DNA of 64,000 bases, taken from NCBI RefSeq assembly GCF_954871325.1, contig NC_088778.1, positions 11,231,882 through 11,295,881 of the forward strand, written 5' to 3'. Of this stretch, positions 49,301 through 58,083 are shown piece after piece (the stretch's first letter is position 1; each line of letters begins with the position of its first letter). The position numbers and the translations under genes are program-made. The notes below the pieces were generated by a model, which saw nothing but the letters and a program-made list of their open reading frames with translations, was not told the origin of the DNA and did not search any database. Source of the DNA: Gordionus sp. m RMFG-2023 (taxonomy: Eukaryota; Nematomorpha; Gordioida; Chordodea; Parachordodidae).

Positions 49301-50748
49301 TAATAATAATAAATTAATATTTGTAATATTTTAAAAATTTCAAATTATTTTAAAAAATTGAGTAGAGAAAATTTTGATATTATTTTTGGCGTCTATGAAA
49401 TGAACAAGATTCTGATTCATATATTCAAGAACTATAAACTTGGTTGAATATATTTTATTAATATTCATTAAGTATATGTTATATGGGCAAAAAATTTTAT
49501 AATAAAGTAATAAATTGAATTTCTTTTATCGATAGACAATTTCTATAATTGAATGAAAGCCCCATTTATTGTTATTTTCACTTACAAGATGAATAATCCT
49601 TTAAATTATATCAAATAGTCCAAGAAAAACCATTAAAAACTGATTAATATATAATTTTATACAAAGACGCCCCCTTTCGGGAAAATATTTATACACTTTT
49701 CTAAACATTTTTATCGATTTTGAGAATGAAGATGGCCGCGTCCCAGACCAATTTTTTTTTATAAATATAAAGGAAGAGTTTAATAATGTCTACTAAATTT
49801 TTTAAAAAAATTGAAGGTCGTATTATTTCCAAAAAATAGTTTTTAGTCCTTATATATTAAATAAAATGACCGGAAATTGGGAAAAAAAATAAAAAATTTT
49901 TTTTATCTAAAAGTAGAATCTTTGTACGTAATTTTGATATTAAATTTGTTATTTACAATTATGTAGTTTTTAAGATATGCTTAATTGAATGAAGGCAGAT
50001 AATGGTAAAAATACGTCATTTTTGACACTTTGAACCCTAATATCTTCAAAAATATAAATGTTAGGAGGCTAAAATTTTGGCTATTTCTTAGTTACATCGA
50101 CCTTTCTTTGCTTACCAAATTTTAAAAAAATCGAAGGGGGTCGGCCGAATCGTGGTTGATTTGTCATGGAATGACCCATACGTCATCTGATCAAACACTT
50201 GATTAATTTTAAAATAGTTAAAACATATTTGTAATTAATTATGGGAATATGTTATATATATGATATTTGGTGTTTGACATGTTGCACATTATTAATAAAT
50301 ATACGAATTGCATATCACGGATGTACTTTCTCGGGCTTCATAATTCTTAGGCGCTTTTTCCTAACTAGGCAAACTTATATTATCATGACATTATTTCATC
50401 AAATAAATTTTTTTTATGATAAACAGTGGTAAAACCTGTCTGTAATAAGGAAAGATTATCCCCATCCAAACATCTAAAACGTGATATAACGGTCGTCCGG
50501 AGTTGATGCAAATGTAAAGACATACTTTGATTTGGTCAACAGTAAATTTTAATTCGTTTAATCCGATTTGGCGTTTAATGCTGGAAAATTGCTTATTGGT
50601 TTTGGAGGGAGTCAAAGATTTCACAATACTGTTTTTGCTATCTTCAAGCGTGATCATCTTTAGTGTATTCAAACTATTAGTGGTCAAGGAACGAGTAAAG
50701 TGGCATAAGGAAACTAGATTTAAGCATCTGTAACATTGGGTAAACAAT
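34109..50748 (-). CDS. BIG/ARFGEF-family guanine nucleotide exchange factor, C-terminal half, 13 exons
   Basis: The gene reads on the - strand from 50748 down to a TAA at 34109-34111: 13 exons, about 1,080 codons, with every intron GT-AG and every splice phase agreeing. BIG-family Arf-GEFs activate Arf GTPases on the trans-Golgi through a Sec7 domain; the diverged member ARFGEF3/BIG3 has a similar C-terminal helical-repeat region. Seen in order: PLYHVLDVWMGIIFP (family: H-I-L-x-x-W-x-V-V-A-P), GFHINQLIFDFYRQFLILNL (family: x-F-H-F-N-E-x-L-F-x-P-F-E-H-I-M-x-L-E-L), DIGSGWKSIF (HDS-type S-G-W-x-x-L/I-F signature), YEPSLNFEHILNVI (P-P-T-L-D-L-L-F-E-L-L), SAFDRRPGMKLLLKR and MPNLYK (F-D-x-x-P-G-L-K-x-L-L-K-K and x-N-L-Y-R), and a C-terminal HEAT-like end. 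The Sec7 domain is not in the window. ARFGEF3 fits best from memory, but BIG1/2 cannot be excluded. Introns are full of transposons; exons are free of them. Confidence 0.72.
34403..34856 (-). CDS. Arf-GEF-like gene, exon 12 (linker)
   Basis: 454 bp, acceptor GCGTTTAG, donor GTTTGTTAAT, phase 2 in and phase 0 out. It starts in the helical repeat (TFYLNLNRYLF) and continues as a Ser/Asn/Asp-rich linker (IPSTKPIKSSRSTPNISKNS, ASIHDDDDSITSLSREK), probably disordered, before the next helix. Confidence 0.62.
35289..35508 (-). CDS. Arf-GEF-like gene, exon 11
   Basis: 220 bp, acceptor after TTTACATTCCTTCCTGAAG, donor GTAAATACC, phase 1 in and phase 2 out. IPELISLLADIYHMSSAFD, RPGMKLLLKR and MPNLYKINSLVL are the clearest match of the gene to BIG-family C-termini. 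Confidence 0.7.
35675..35730 (-). CDS. Arf-GEF-like gene, 56-bp microexon
   Basis: Acceptor ATTTTAG, donor GTTGAAAAAA, phase 2 in and phase 1 out, so that it exactly bridges the exons on either side. Encodes LPLYISTIFSKRFNIHQK, which stands just before the FQNYQYIPELI repeat, where BIG3 has L-x-x-F-L-R-Y-I-S. It is accepted mainly because it resolves the phase conflict. Confidence 0.5.
36499..36620 (-). CDS. Arf-GEF-like gene, exon 9
   Basis: 122 bp, acceptor TTTTTATAG. The GTTTGT donor at 36498 gives phase 2, which fits the next exon, whereas the GTAGTT at 36494 would not. Acidic linker LLYNEDFDNDVIEFDLK then VPTKSLNVDRIIYLH. Confidence 0.5.
36697..36991 (-). CDS. Arf-GEF-like gene, exon 8
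   Basis: 295 bp, acceptor AATTATAG, donor GTTGACAATA, phase 2 in and phase 0 out. Includes DNYDALLKQIMDVLRLSLYL then GIFKPHSWN and FFHVTLGVKTKSS, corresponding to the W-x-x-x-C-x-A-L-x-D-A-F and following linker of BIG proteins only loosely. Confidence 0.55.
37118..37223 (-). CDS. Arf-GEF-like gene, exon 7
   Basis: 106 bp, acceptor TCCTTTTAG, donor GTTATTGAAA, phase 1 in and phase 2 out. Very hydrophobic: FESMLVIYLDILLLMDYYL. In context it is an amphipathic or buried HEAT helix rather than a membrane segment, though this cannot be proven. Confidence 0.55.
37741..38302 (-). CDS. Arf-GEF-like gene, exon 6
   Basis: 562 bp, acceptor TTATACAG, donor GTATGTTTG, leaves phase 1. A helix-rich stretch: YLPSYLSDWLAEIIHVYDSL, KWTIEYLYYGLFPTLGYYI, KLLLSILTNLVSDILLDPNF. 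It has no strong single motif; it is placed by phase and order in the HEAT-like region. Confidence 0.6.
38574..38622. repeat. Short perfect-arm hairpin in an Arf-GEF intron
   Basis: ATTGAAGACATCATAT at 38575 and its inverse ATATGATGTCTTCAAT are separated by about 16 bases. It could be a tiny palindromic element or a transcript hairpin. Confidence 0.7.
38699..38901. mobile_element. hAT-like MITE in an Arf-GEF intron
   Basis: 203 bp, ends CAGAGTTCGAAAAAAATTTTC and (inverted) CAGAGTTTGAAAAAAGTTTC (compared over 20 bases). Flanks CTTTATAC / CTTCATAA agree at 6 of 8. Confidence 0.65.
39281..39380. repeat. GC-rich MITE (GGCCCGG family) remnant, left end
   Basis: TTAGAGACCTGCAATGCCCGG at 39281 is the family's end, compared over 20 bases, followed by CTGGCCC and GCCAGGGG blocks. 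The right end is lost. Confidence 0.5.
39746..39872 (-). CDS. Arf-GEF-like gene, exon 5
   Basis: 127 bp, acceptor TATATAG, donor GTAAATATAT, leaves phase 0. NFYEPSLNFEHILNVINTI aligns with P-P-T-L-D-L-L-F-E-L-L-R-D-V. It is followed by an acidic turn DYDDVF. Confidence 0.62.
39917..39996. repeat. Very short inverted-repeat element
   Basis: CAGTGGCGTCGATAG and (inverted) TAGTGGCGTCATTGGG bracket about 50 bases. The ends resemble those of the hAT at 40952 (CAGTGGCGTAGAC), so it may be an extremely reduced derivative. Confidence 0.45.
40028..40169 (-). CDS. Arf-GEF-like gene, exon 4
   Basis: 142 bp, entering in phase 1 and leaving in phase 2 (donor GTAATATAAA). GSDNQNIFDLLRHWTHLL corresponds to the D-D-T-G-x-I-x-V-W-x-x-L-L segment of BIG3. 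Confidence 0.62.
40434..40824 (-). CDS. Arf-GEF-like gene, exon 3 (SGW signature)
   Basis: Acceptor AATAATAG, donor GTATGATA, leaves phase 1. Contains LFEQLDAMITCDNN, DDIGSGWKSIFTMIR (the conserved S-G-W of the BIG homology region) and FLNHYLDVFGYLNKLLGY, matching the family's L-C-L-P-A-L-x-Y-L segment. Confidence 0.72.
41043..41432. mobile_element. GC-rich hAT MITE (GGCCCGG family), copy 3
   Basis: Ends TAGTTATCTGCATCGGGCC and (inverted) TAGAGATCTGTAAAGTTGGG, with exact 8-bp duplication TATCTTAG at 41035-41042 and 41433-41440. Body of CCCGGCCCG blocks. Confidence 0.88.
41690..43750 (+). mobile_element. LINE with reverse transcriptase and C-terminal restriction-like endonuclease region, decayed
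   Basis: Its GC-rich composition differs sharply from the surroundings. RT pieces: KPNKDIRPIAIRTVFRRLV and LVKIDFSNAFNSI (the F-x-D-x-x-x-A-F-x-x-I box with its first Asp) at about 41910-42120, and EGIQQGDPLGSILF at about 42235-42280. The Y-x-D-D box is degraded (LYTRNIEDG at about 42335), so the copy cannot be active. After a frame change the 3' region gives a Cys/His cluster YQCKHCETSV, RHCLHCGFC (43218-43295), then RIDGKRPD, PWSRGQLLVCDFTCID and the tail, the layout of a site-specific or R2/NeSL-like LINE with a PD-(D/E)xK endonuclease. The frame is broken at least four times, and a stop near 42685 separates the RT and endonuclease parts. The 5' end is truncated. The exact clade is uncertain. 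Confidence 0.75.
44140..44421 (-). pseudogene. hAT transposase C-terminal dimerisation domain (zf-MYM class)
   Basis: LIILATLSISICTNERSFST, then LKTLKICLRYTTGEKLLNG and ALLNIFKEIIL match the C-terminal domain of TTF/zf-MYM hAT transposases (L-x-x-L-P-V-S-T-A-x-x-E-R-S-F-S-x-L-x-x-I-K-x-x-L-R-x-x). It is the only coding remnant of the 40952-45016 element; catalytic parts are gone. Confidence 0.72.
44439..44598. mobile_element. hAT MITE, TAGTGTTGTTAA family, copy 2
   Basis: 160 bp near-palindrome with ends TAGTGTTTAAAAGGCTCG / TAGTGTTATTAAATGGCTCG and exact 8-bp duplication CTGCAGAG at 44431-44438 and 44599-44606. It lies inside the 40952-45016 hAT. Confidence 0.92.
45056..45286 (-). CDS. Arf-GEF-like gene, exon 2 seen
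   Basis: 231 bp, phase 0 on both sides (acceptor TTTAAAG, donor GTTATTTAAA). Carries CIKIGWQIGWEFIKTIF and GFHINQLIFDFYRQFLILNL, the helical repeat that precedes the S-G-W signature in BIG proteins. It lies just outside the right end of the hAT element 40952-45016. Confidence 0.7.
45430..46320 (+). pseudogene. Ty3-like integrase fossil
   Basis: In an Arf-GEF intron on the + strand: NGFELLK, KKLVCEFGIKHLVSANGQQL, FCKHENFQLILVIPCHTKSN and further C-terminal pol-like wording to about 46250, as in the integrase core of K02A2.6-like Ty3/gypsy elements. No LTRs are recognised. Broken fossil, of similar type to the one at 60490-61575. Confidence 0.6.
46329..47140. repeat. Left terminal inverted repeat of copy 2
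   Basis: Matches 49370-50176 in inverted orientation. Inner end near ATATGGCGCC, comparable to the ATAGATGGCGTTA inner end of copy 1. Confidence 0.88.
47690..48830 (-). pseudogene. Transposase of the long-TIR family (uncharacterised protein family)
   Basis: Read on the - strand in order: TPNPKPGKTIDEYTVKIVQE (about 48830-48770), KIGFSKFASIRPK (about 48600), then after frame changes QLPPKFKLMIIGSN, KCDNCPGSTHLRDQI (Cys pair with the C-x-x-C-P-G signature), ITYKQWLSVDRTTLETI (48231-48536), and far downstream WHFSATAHGKSVCDGIGGTV (about 47770-47850). The same order (F-S-K-F-x-x-x-R-P-K, C-x-x-C-P-G, x-x-x-Q-W-x-x-x-D-R-x-T-L, Y-F-S-D-G-x-x-x-Q-Y-K-N, A-T-S-H-G-K-G-x-C-D-G-x-G-G) is known to me from many unannotated invertebrate proteins. 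At least three frame breaks make this copy non-coding. It probably has a DDE-type nuclease, but the catalytic residues are not assigned. Confidence 0.65.
49370..50176. repeat. Right terminal inverted repeat of copy 2
   Basis: Inverse of 46329-47140. The outermost bases GGTTGATTTGTCATGGAATG are shared with the right end of copy 1. Confidence 0.88.
50436..50748 (-). CDS. Arf-GEF-like gene, most upstream exon seen
   Basis: Acceptor CCCTAG precedes 50748 and donor GTTTTACC follows 50436. One base completes a split codon, then 104 codons, ending in phase 0. It has a Ser/Thr/Lys-rich linker (VKSLTPSKTNKQFSSIKRQ), then IGLNELKFTVDQIK and PLYHVLDVWMGIIFPYYRQ. More 5' exons, including Sec7, must lie at higher coordinates or be lost. 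Confidence 0.68.
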
Positions 50749-51599
50749 CTAGGGTAATATTTTAAAATGAGATAAAAATTATTCGTTATACAAAAAATAT
50801 TTTATTATATGATTCGTTTTCCTAATAGCTTATATTTATAATTAGTAGTTATTTATAAAATATTGTGGGAAAAAAGTAACTAAGCATTGTTTTATTACAA
50901 AATTTTCTAAAATAAATTATTGGCGCAGTTTAAAAAAAATTACTTTCAGTTTTAAAATAATAAAACATTAATTATCTTAATATATATAAGTATAAATAAA
51001 TATAAAATGTCAAAACGTCCTTCAAGCCGGGAGAATAGATGCCCTCTTGTTATAACATCTTTGGGACACGCCTAGCTTTTAAAAAAGCCGGAAAAGATAA
51101 TTAATATTTTTATATTTTAAAATAATAGTTTATAAAAAGTTTAATTATAAAAATTTTCTTAAAATTTTTAAATAGAAGAAAGAATGAAAACTCATAAAAA
51201 TAAAAGAAACAGGTGATGGTATCCATAAATGGGTCTTTTGCAAGGCCCAATTTTAAAATTGCTTCCAAGGTTAGATGATTGAAGTATCATGGCCTTGGAT
51301 CCCTGAACTTAAGATAATTTAATGTTTTATTTAATGAATATTATTTTTAAAAAAGAGAGTATATTTGAATTAAAAAATTGCATTTTCTAAAATTTTTGGG
51401 ATAAAAAAAAATTAGGACGAGTTCTGTACTGATAATGTCTTTGAAACACGTCCCGTCCTAAAAATCGTTTGACCTTAATAACAAAGAAAAGATACCAAAC
51501 AAGAAATTAGCGATAAATGTTTGAATCTATGTTATGTAAATTGAAAAGATGATAGAAAAAAAACTTATTAGTTTTTAAATATGCAAGCTGTAAAATTCA
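50749..51599. other. Upstream intron or flank of the Arf-GEF-like gene
   Basis: AT-rich. GC-richer words at 51015-51090 (GTCCTTCAAGCCGGGAGAAT) and 51415-51470 (AAACACGTCCCGTCC) may be ends of a decayed repeat. No exon recognised. Confidence 0.3.
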
Positions 51600-52480
51600 A
51601 GAATATCTATTCATCATACCACATTTAGCATGGTATGGCATATACTTCAACTGGGAATCTGACTGAGCACATTGATCAAGAGTCAAATGTTTTGGTATAA
51701 TTAAGGAAAAAGAAATATGTTTCATCTGTCTAAGCTTTGATTAAAAAGTTAGCTTAATAATTTTAATTTTAGCTTCTTGATATAATCATGGTGAGTATTG
51801 AGACTAAAGCTATTGCCTTTTTTAAAAATATTTGTCTTACGTGTACATAACATAGCAATTTGTTTTTGCCGAATAATTTATGTAAAGCTGTTAACAATAG
51901 CCATACTATCTGATAATAAACTTTTAAAGCTCAATGGTAGCCAAATAATTTTGAATATATAACACTAAATCAGGCTATTAAATATAAGACTAATACTTCC
52001 CATTTTGCTTGGAAACAGATAATTTCAAAATGGTGAAAATGCGTGCTGCTCTGATTACTTATAATCTCCAATGAGAAACCTTGCCATATTAATTATAAAG
52101 TAACTTCTGCATTGATGGTTTGTTTGGGGCTTGCATGTTTAAGTAACTTTGTGGTAAATATACAAAATATACGTGAAGCATCAAAATTTATATCAAATAC
52201 TATAATGCAAGATTTCACAGATATTGGCATAACTGAAATTTCGAATACCCTCATTTAAACTTATTCTAAATGGGCTATATATTACTTTTTATAATTCCAT
52301 TAAAAAATTGTTCATGACTACTTATATCTGTTTGTTTAAGTTTAAGATCCCATTTTATAGCTTTAATTTTAAATTGTATCCTATTGCTGGTTATGTTGAT
52401 AATAGCTTTGTTTTGACATTGTTATCTTCGGGCTCTTATTACCTAGTGTAATAAGTCTTTCTTCTAATCTATAAACATAA
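51600..52480 (-). pseudogene. Probable Ty1/copia-like pol fossil (RNase H side)
   Basis: On the - strand the wording around 52060-51780 resembles the end of copia-type polyproteins (a ...CFQAKWEVLVLY region followed by SLLSDSMAIVNSF, then IKIIKLTF). It is strongly decayed. Family placement is tentative and the ends are not visible. Confidence 0.35.
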
Positions 52481-52777
52481 GACGCAAGCCCCATAACGTT
52501 CATCTCTTCTCATTCCTGTTCAGCATATTTTCCATCTCTAAAATGATATTTACACATACTTGTGCTAAGCAAGTGTGTTGTAGAATATGCGTAAAAAGGG
52601 TATAAATAATGTTAACGTAGGGTGATTTAAATATAGGTAATGGGTAACCCTGGGAAAAGTGGAAATGTTTTGTTGTTTGGATGACATACTAAACGCAAAT
52701 GGAGGTGTAAATTCAGCTGTTGTTTCAAGGGTCAGACAAGCGTGGAAGAAGCTATGCAAGATGTCGACTATTATAAT

Positions 52778-53047
52778 TGTTAATTGAGATTGATTTTTTT
52801 ATATGTAATTAAATTCGTTTAACTTAAATTGATATTATTTGAACATAACCTATTTAATATGTATGATTATTTTAGCCTGTAACCTTGTTTTCGTTTAAAT
52901 TGTTTTTTTATAATACATATATATCTTATTTTATATTTAGTTTTTCAGTTATTTTTAATTATATTTAGTTTTTCAAATTTTATAATATAAATCTAAAATA
53001 AAGAAATTTTTGTATAACGTTTACTAATCTTTTCCACCATATTAGCA
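52778..53047 (+). repeat. 5' LTR of element 2
   Basis: 270 bp. Both termini are recognisable in the 3' LTR. Confidence 0.8.
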
Positions 53048-53189
53048 TGGTGGCAATGGTGGGATCCGACACTACTTATAGTTAGGAACCAAATAATAAA
53101 TTTAAAGAAAGATGTAAAATATTAAATTTAAATTAACTTCGAAATAAAAAAATTAAATTCAATAGTCTGCAGATCCTATCTAAATATAT

Positions 53190-56054
53190 CAGAGTTGTTA
53201 AAGTATCTAGATACAAAAATGTAGTATCTGTATCTAAATATTTTTTTAGAGGTATCTGCATCTGTTTTTAGATACTTTTTAAGATACATTTTATATACCC
53301 CTTTTTTTATTATAAATAAAAATATTTGACTGTAAAATTTATTTTATTTCATATTGGCTTATGAAATAAATATATATATATATATATTAATATTTATTAA
53401 TACTATAATAAAGAATTATATATACATAAAATATTAAAACTTATATATAAAAAATATATATAAATATTCATTAATTTAAATATTATGTCCGAGTTTATCA
53501 ATAAACCATACAAATTTTAATATTACAATATGGAAATGGTAAATTTTATTTTATAACTAAATTTTTAAGTTTATATATTTATTTAGATCTATATCGATGA
53601 AGAAGAGGAAGCAACAACAAGTTCTATTGCTTTACCATGGCCAATTTATAGAGCATATTTTAGATAATATCTCAAAACAAAGAAAACAATTCTCTGATGG
53701 TAAAATGTTTGCCGTGTCTACCTAAAAATACAAAAATATCCGTCAGTATGACTTCAACGTGCAATATCGTGAAGCACATAAGGGTATAGATATTATATAT
53801 TTAAAATTCTAATTTAAATTTTAAGAGAAAACATCCAACCTTGTTAACAAAAATAAAAAAGGGGAAGGAAAATAAAACTACCAAAGAAAATATTGGACAA
53901 GGCTCATCCTCCAATAATATTTTTGCTAAAAGACCTTTGACTTTAACTCAAGGCACTTTAGATGATTTAATTATTGCTTTTATTATAGATGGCATGCAGC
54001 CATTTTCAGTTTAAAATCCTTCTTTTAAAAAAATGATCAACACTTTGGCTCCACACAAAAATATAATTTGCCGACAGACAGTTGTTGGTAGAATTTCCCA
54101 AAGATGGGAAAATGAAAAGAAAGAAATAATTAAAAGTCTTATAGAACCATCATTAATATGCACAACAGCAGATTGTTGGAGTGCCTATCGCTGGTATAGC
54201 TAACATTTAAATTTGTATAATAATTAATTAAGAATAAATTATTTCAGCAATTTTAAGAAATTTTAATTTTTAGTTCATACAAAGGAGTAACCGCTCACTA
54301 TATAAATCCAATAAGTTTGGAAAGAAAAAATATAGCGTTGGCTTGTAAAATGATAAAATAGCGAAAAATTTACAAGATATAGCTAAGGATTATTGCATTC
54401 AAAATAAAATTTCAAAGACCATTACAGATAATGCCAAAAATTTCAAAAAATGTTTTAGGTTTATTTTATTATAAATAAATATAAACATAATATATGATTG
54501 ATTACTTAATTTATTAAAGAGTTTTCAAGCCAATTGAAAAAAATACAAGCGAATCAATTGATGATCTGGAAGATGAAGCAGTTGTGCCAGTTTCTATATC
54601 AAATCTTTATAATACTGCACAGGATTCTGAATTATCAGAATCATTTAGTTTACCTCATCACCAATGTTGTGCCAGTCACACATTGAATCTTATAGCCACT
54701 GTGGATGCCAATAGAGCCATGCAGTGTAAACAATATCAGAGGGTAAAACTAATTTTAATTAAATAAGTAATATTTTCTTCATTAGATATATAGCACAACA
54801 CTACATAAATGCCAAAATATATGGAATAGGCAAAATAAGTCTCCTATTTCATCTGAGATTATTAAGGAATATATTGGTCGTTATTTTATATGTCCTAATA
54901 TAACTAGATGGAACTCCACCTATAATGCTTTACAATTAATGTCAGAAATTATAAAAGCTAAATCTGACAAAGTGGACAAGATATGTGATGGAATAAATCT
55001 ACCTAGTGAATCTGATTTTATTCATGAATATTATTTAGTAAGTTATAAATAATATTTATATATATAGCATTATTTTAAATTAGCTAATGAAGCCAATAGC
55101 TAATTCCCTTGATATTTTGCAGGGAGATAAGTATATGCACACAGCTTATTACTGTGAAACTATTTCACAACTTATTATCAAATTAAAGAATTTTAAAGAA
55201 ATGAACCTGAGATTCTGTTTACCACTCTTAGATGCCTTACTTAAAGGGATTAAGGATAGGTAAATTAATATAATAAATTAAAAATATTTAATAATTCTAG
55301 GTTTATTGTGACCTTATTTGAAGATGATAATATTATAGCAACCATGCTCCACCCTTTTTTTAAACTTGATTGGACATGGTTGCAAATGGAAGAAAATCTT
55401 AATAAAAGAAAACAATTGATACAAAGATTAGCTGGTGAATTATCAAAGTCATCAACTGACTGCAAGCAAATAACCTGCCAAAAAAAACAAATAATTTAAT
55501 TTCAGATTTTTTTCAGTACCCTACAGCAGTTATAATTTCTAATAATGATTTAAATTTTGATAATCAACAAATTTTAAATAATTTTTTCAAAAATGAATGT
55601 AGAGATTTTAGCATTTTTAAAGAATACTCTGATATAAAATTGTTATTTATTAAATATAACACTACAATTCCTTCAAGCGCCCCTGTGGAAAGACTATTTA
55701 ATGTTGCTAAAAATGTCTTTACAGATAAACGAGGATGCCTAAATGATCAAAATTTTGAAAATATTTTATTACTGAAATCTAATAATTATTTAATCATATA
55801 TTTTCATATATTATATTAAGATCATTATTTTAGTTATATTCTGATAAATGTTATATCGCGTCAATAAATTTTTTAGCTCATTTCATGAATTTTCACAATA
55901 TAATATTAATTTAGGTTTATGCAAACCTATAAGAGCATAATAAAAAATGTATCTGTATATAGATACATTTAAAAATTGTATCTGTATCTTGATAACTTTT
56001 TAGACTATGTATCTGTATCTAGATCCATTTAAAAAGTATCTTTTAACAACTCTG
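53190..56054 (+). mobile_element. hAT element (CAGAGTTGTTAA family), near full length, nested in LTR element 2
   Basis: Ends CAGAGTTGTTAAAGTATC and (inverted) CAGAGTTGTTAAAAGATAC, with exact 8-bp duplication AAATATAT at 53182-53189 and 56055-56062. The subterminal regions carry many GTATCTGTATCTAGATAC-type repeats. 2.87 kb with a transposase gene in several segments. Confidence 0.92.
53595..55800 (+). pseudogene. hAT transposase of the 53190-56054 element, possibly intron-containing, some stops
   Basis: Ordered segments on the + strand: a BED-like start (53600-53790); KRPLTLTQGTLDDLIIAFI and GMQPFSV (about 53930-54015); RQTVVGRISQRWENEKKEII and LICTTADCWSAYR (54070-54190, with the T-x-D-x-W-S first catalytic Asp); SYKGVTAHYINP (54273); SKTITDNAKNFKKCF (54412-54460, second catalytic Asp in T-D-N-A-x-N); HHQCCASHTLNLIATVDANR (54655-54715); SEIIKEYIGRYFICP and NITRWNSTYNALQLM (54850-54950); LEDDNIIATMLHPFFKLDW-like (55315-55375); and SSAPVERLFNVAKNVFTDKR (55670-55730), the dimerisation domain. 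Gaps between segments look like short AT-rich introns with GT/AG borders. A few stops (about 54014, 54358) suggest recent decay. Confidence 0.75.
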
Positions 56055-56093
56055 AAATATATATAAAATGCTGGCTTCTCAATAAAAAAAAAA

Positions 56094-57180
56094 GAAAGTT
56101 AACACTAAACCAGATACTTTAGATTCGGAGGACAAACTAAAAGATAAACTCGAGATAAAACGCATCTCAGATACCAGGAAAACGTCAGACGACAAACAAT
56201 TGATACCATATGATAACAACTATGTTCAGCAGTGGGCTCCACGAACATATTTTGACACACAAAGATTTCATAGCCAAAACTACAAATTCACGCCACGTTA
56301 ACAAAATTCAATAGATGCAACAATCAAAGCAAACTCGACACTTATTACAGACCTTATTATCATGATCATCAAAGGCACAAAATAAATTATGGTAATTTCA
56401 ATCAACATAGCTATGGAAAATATACAACAAGACAAACAACTCACGATGATCGAAACAATTATTATGACAACCAAAACAATCATTATAAAAGTGGTAATTT
56501 TAACAATGACAGCTTACAAGAACCAATATGGAAGTTGGACAATAGGTTATGAATTCTATATAGTGAAACCAATGATGATTTACAAAATATTCTAAATCCA
56601 CGTATAAAGTGAAAAGTTATTATAAATTTCCAATCCAAGAGTCATAACCTGTAGTATAAAATAACTTAAATATAAATCAACATAATGAACATATATGAAT
56701 ACATAGATAACCTTAAAAAATATTTACTTAATAATGAATTAACAGTTAAATTTCTTAATGAACTACCTATTGATATTTTTCGTATTTTTGATTTCTGGAA
56801 TTATGACCAAATGTGGGAATTAACTGAATTACCTAAAGATGAATTCTTAGGTATAATCAAAAAATAAGATAGGCCATTTTTAATTTAATTCCAGGATCCT
56901 TATAAAAATAATATTGACAAAATTCGATCTAAAAAAATTATAATACTAGTGATATAGGTTATAATAATAATGGAAATCATAATTATAACAAAAGTAATTA
57001 TAATGATTATAAACCTAATGAGTATTTTAAAAATAACTTTGGACAAAACTTTGTTAAAAGATATGATAATAATTGTAATTGTAGAGACTATAGCAATTAT
57101 AACACTAACAACTTTAGAGGTCATAACTATAAATCCCATGATAAGGAAAACACTCGTAATAAAAATTTCTACTCTAAAAA
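56094..57180 (+). pseudogene. gag-like remnant of LTR element 2
   Basis: A charged stretch (LIPYDNNYVQQWAPRTYFDT at about 56200-56255) followed by Asn/Tyr/His-rich low complexity to about 57180, like element 1. Fossil, in pieces. Confidence 0.5.
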
Positions 57181-57700
57181 TAAAACTATAATTTTAAGTC
57201 TATATCAAAATGTAATTGAAACATATAAATTAAAAGATATAAATCATATGATTGAATTTAAAGAAATATTTATAATTAAAGAAGTTAACGATACAAATAT
57301 TAAAGAAAATTATAAAATTAAAAAAACTCTTATAAATAATACTAAATGTGACAAAAAAATTGAAACTTAAAACTTTGAAGACAAATAAAAGTATCATAAA
57401 GAAAAGTCATGTAAAAACTAAACGTCTTCATTTTAGAAAATATTTAAAGATGTGATGAGGAGATCATTTTCTAAATATTTGAGGCTTAAGAAATTATTTT
57501 TTACTAAAAGCAATCTTATGAAGAATTATTATTTTTAAACACTTTTTAAATTAAAAAACAAGGGTGTTAAATTCAAAATTTTTTTAGAGGGAAATGTGCA
57601 TAATATTTATTTGCATATTTTAACCTTATGGATTGAAAATATTAATATATAAATAAAAATAAATTAAATACCAAAACACCAAAATATAAATTAAATACTA
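57052..57700. repeat. Left arm of a large inverted duplication
   Basis: Matches 58180-58822 in inverted orientation (for example AAACAAGGGTGTTAAATTC at 57558 against its inverse at 58255). Small indels occur, including about 45 bases near 57578-57622 present only in this arm. Confidence 0.88.
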
Positions 57701-58083
57701 AAACGCGAAAGAAAAAAAAATTGGAAAACGCAAAATAAAAAAAACGCTAAAAATATTATATAACAATCTTGTTGATTTATCATCTTTTTATTATTCTAAC
57801 GTCCAAATTTGATCAATTCTCTAATTATTCACACATTCCAACATCCTATTTAATAATGATAATTTTTCAACTGGTGATAATAACAATTTTGTAAAATTGA
57901 TAATGATAACGACGGAGATTAACGACAAGCCTACGTACTCGAAACGATATTAACTAACCAACGTGTTAGAATCAAGTCAACGATTACAATGACTTGAACA
58001 ATCAAAATGAACAACCATTTGAACGACAAATTTTCTATGACAGCTCAGATGGATTATGAGAAGGCTTTTCAGAAGAAGGGGAA

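Larger units (their letters stand above)
46329..50176 (-). mobile_element. DNA transposon with ~800-bp terminal inverted repeats, copy 2
   Basis: Ends GGTCATTCC...GGAATGACC, with a 6-bp target duplication CATACG at 46323-46328 and 50177-50182 (a 4-bp reading ATAC with GGGTC ends is also possible). Inverted repeats 46329 to about 47140 and about 49370 to 50176 are nearly identical, which implies a fairly recent copy or repeat-to-repeat conversion. The 2.2-kb core encodes a transposase on the - strand. The superfamily is not certain; a 6-bp duplication would be compatible with IS3EU, but that is a suggestion only. It lies in an intron of the Arf-GEF-like gene. Confidence 0.85.

Noticed and set aside
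56389-57191. Isoleucine- and threonine-rich ORFs suggesting membrane proteins
   Set aside because: Alternative frames of the Asn/Tyr-rich gag-like sequence of the LTR element.
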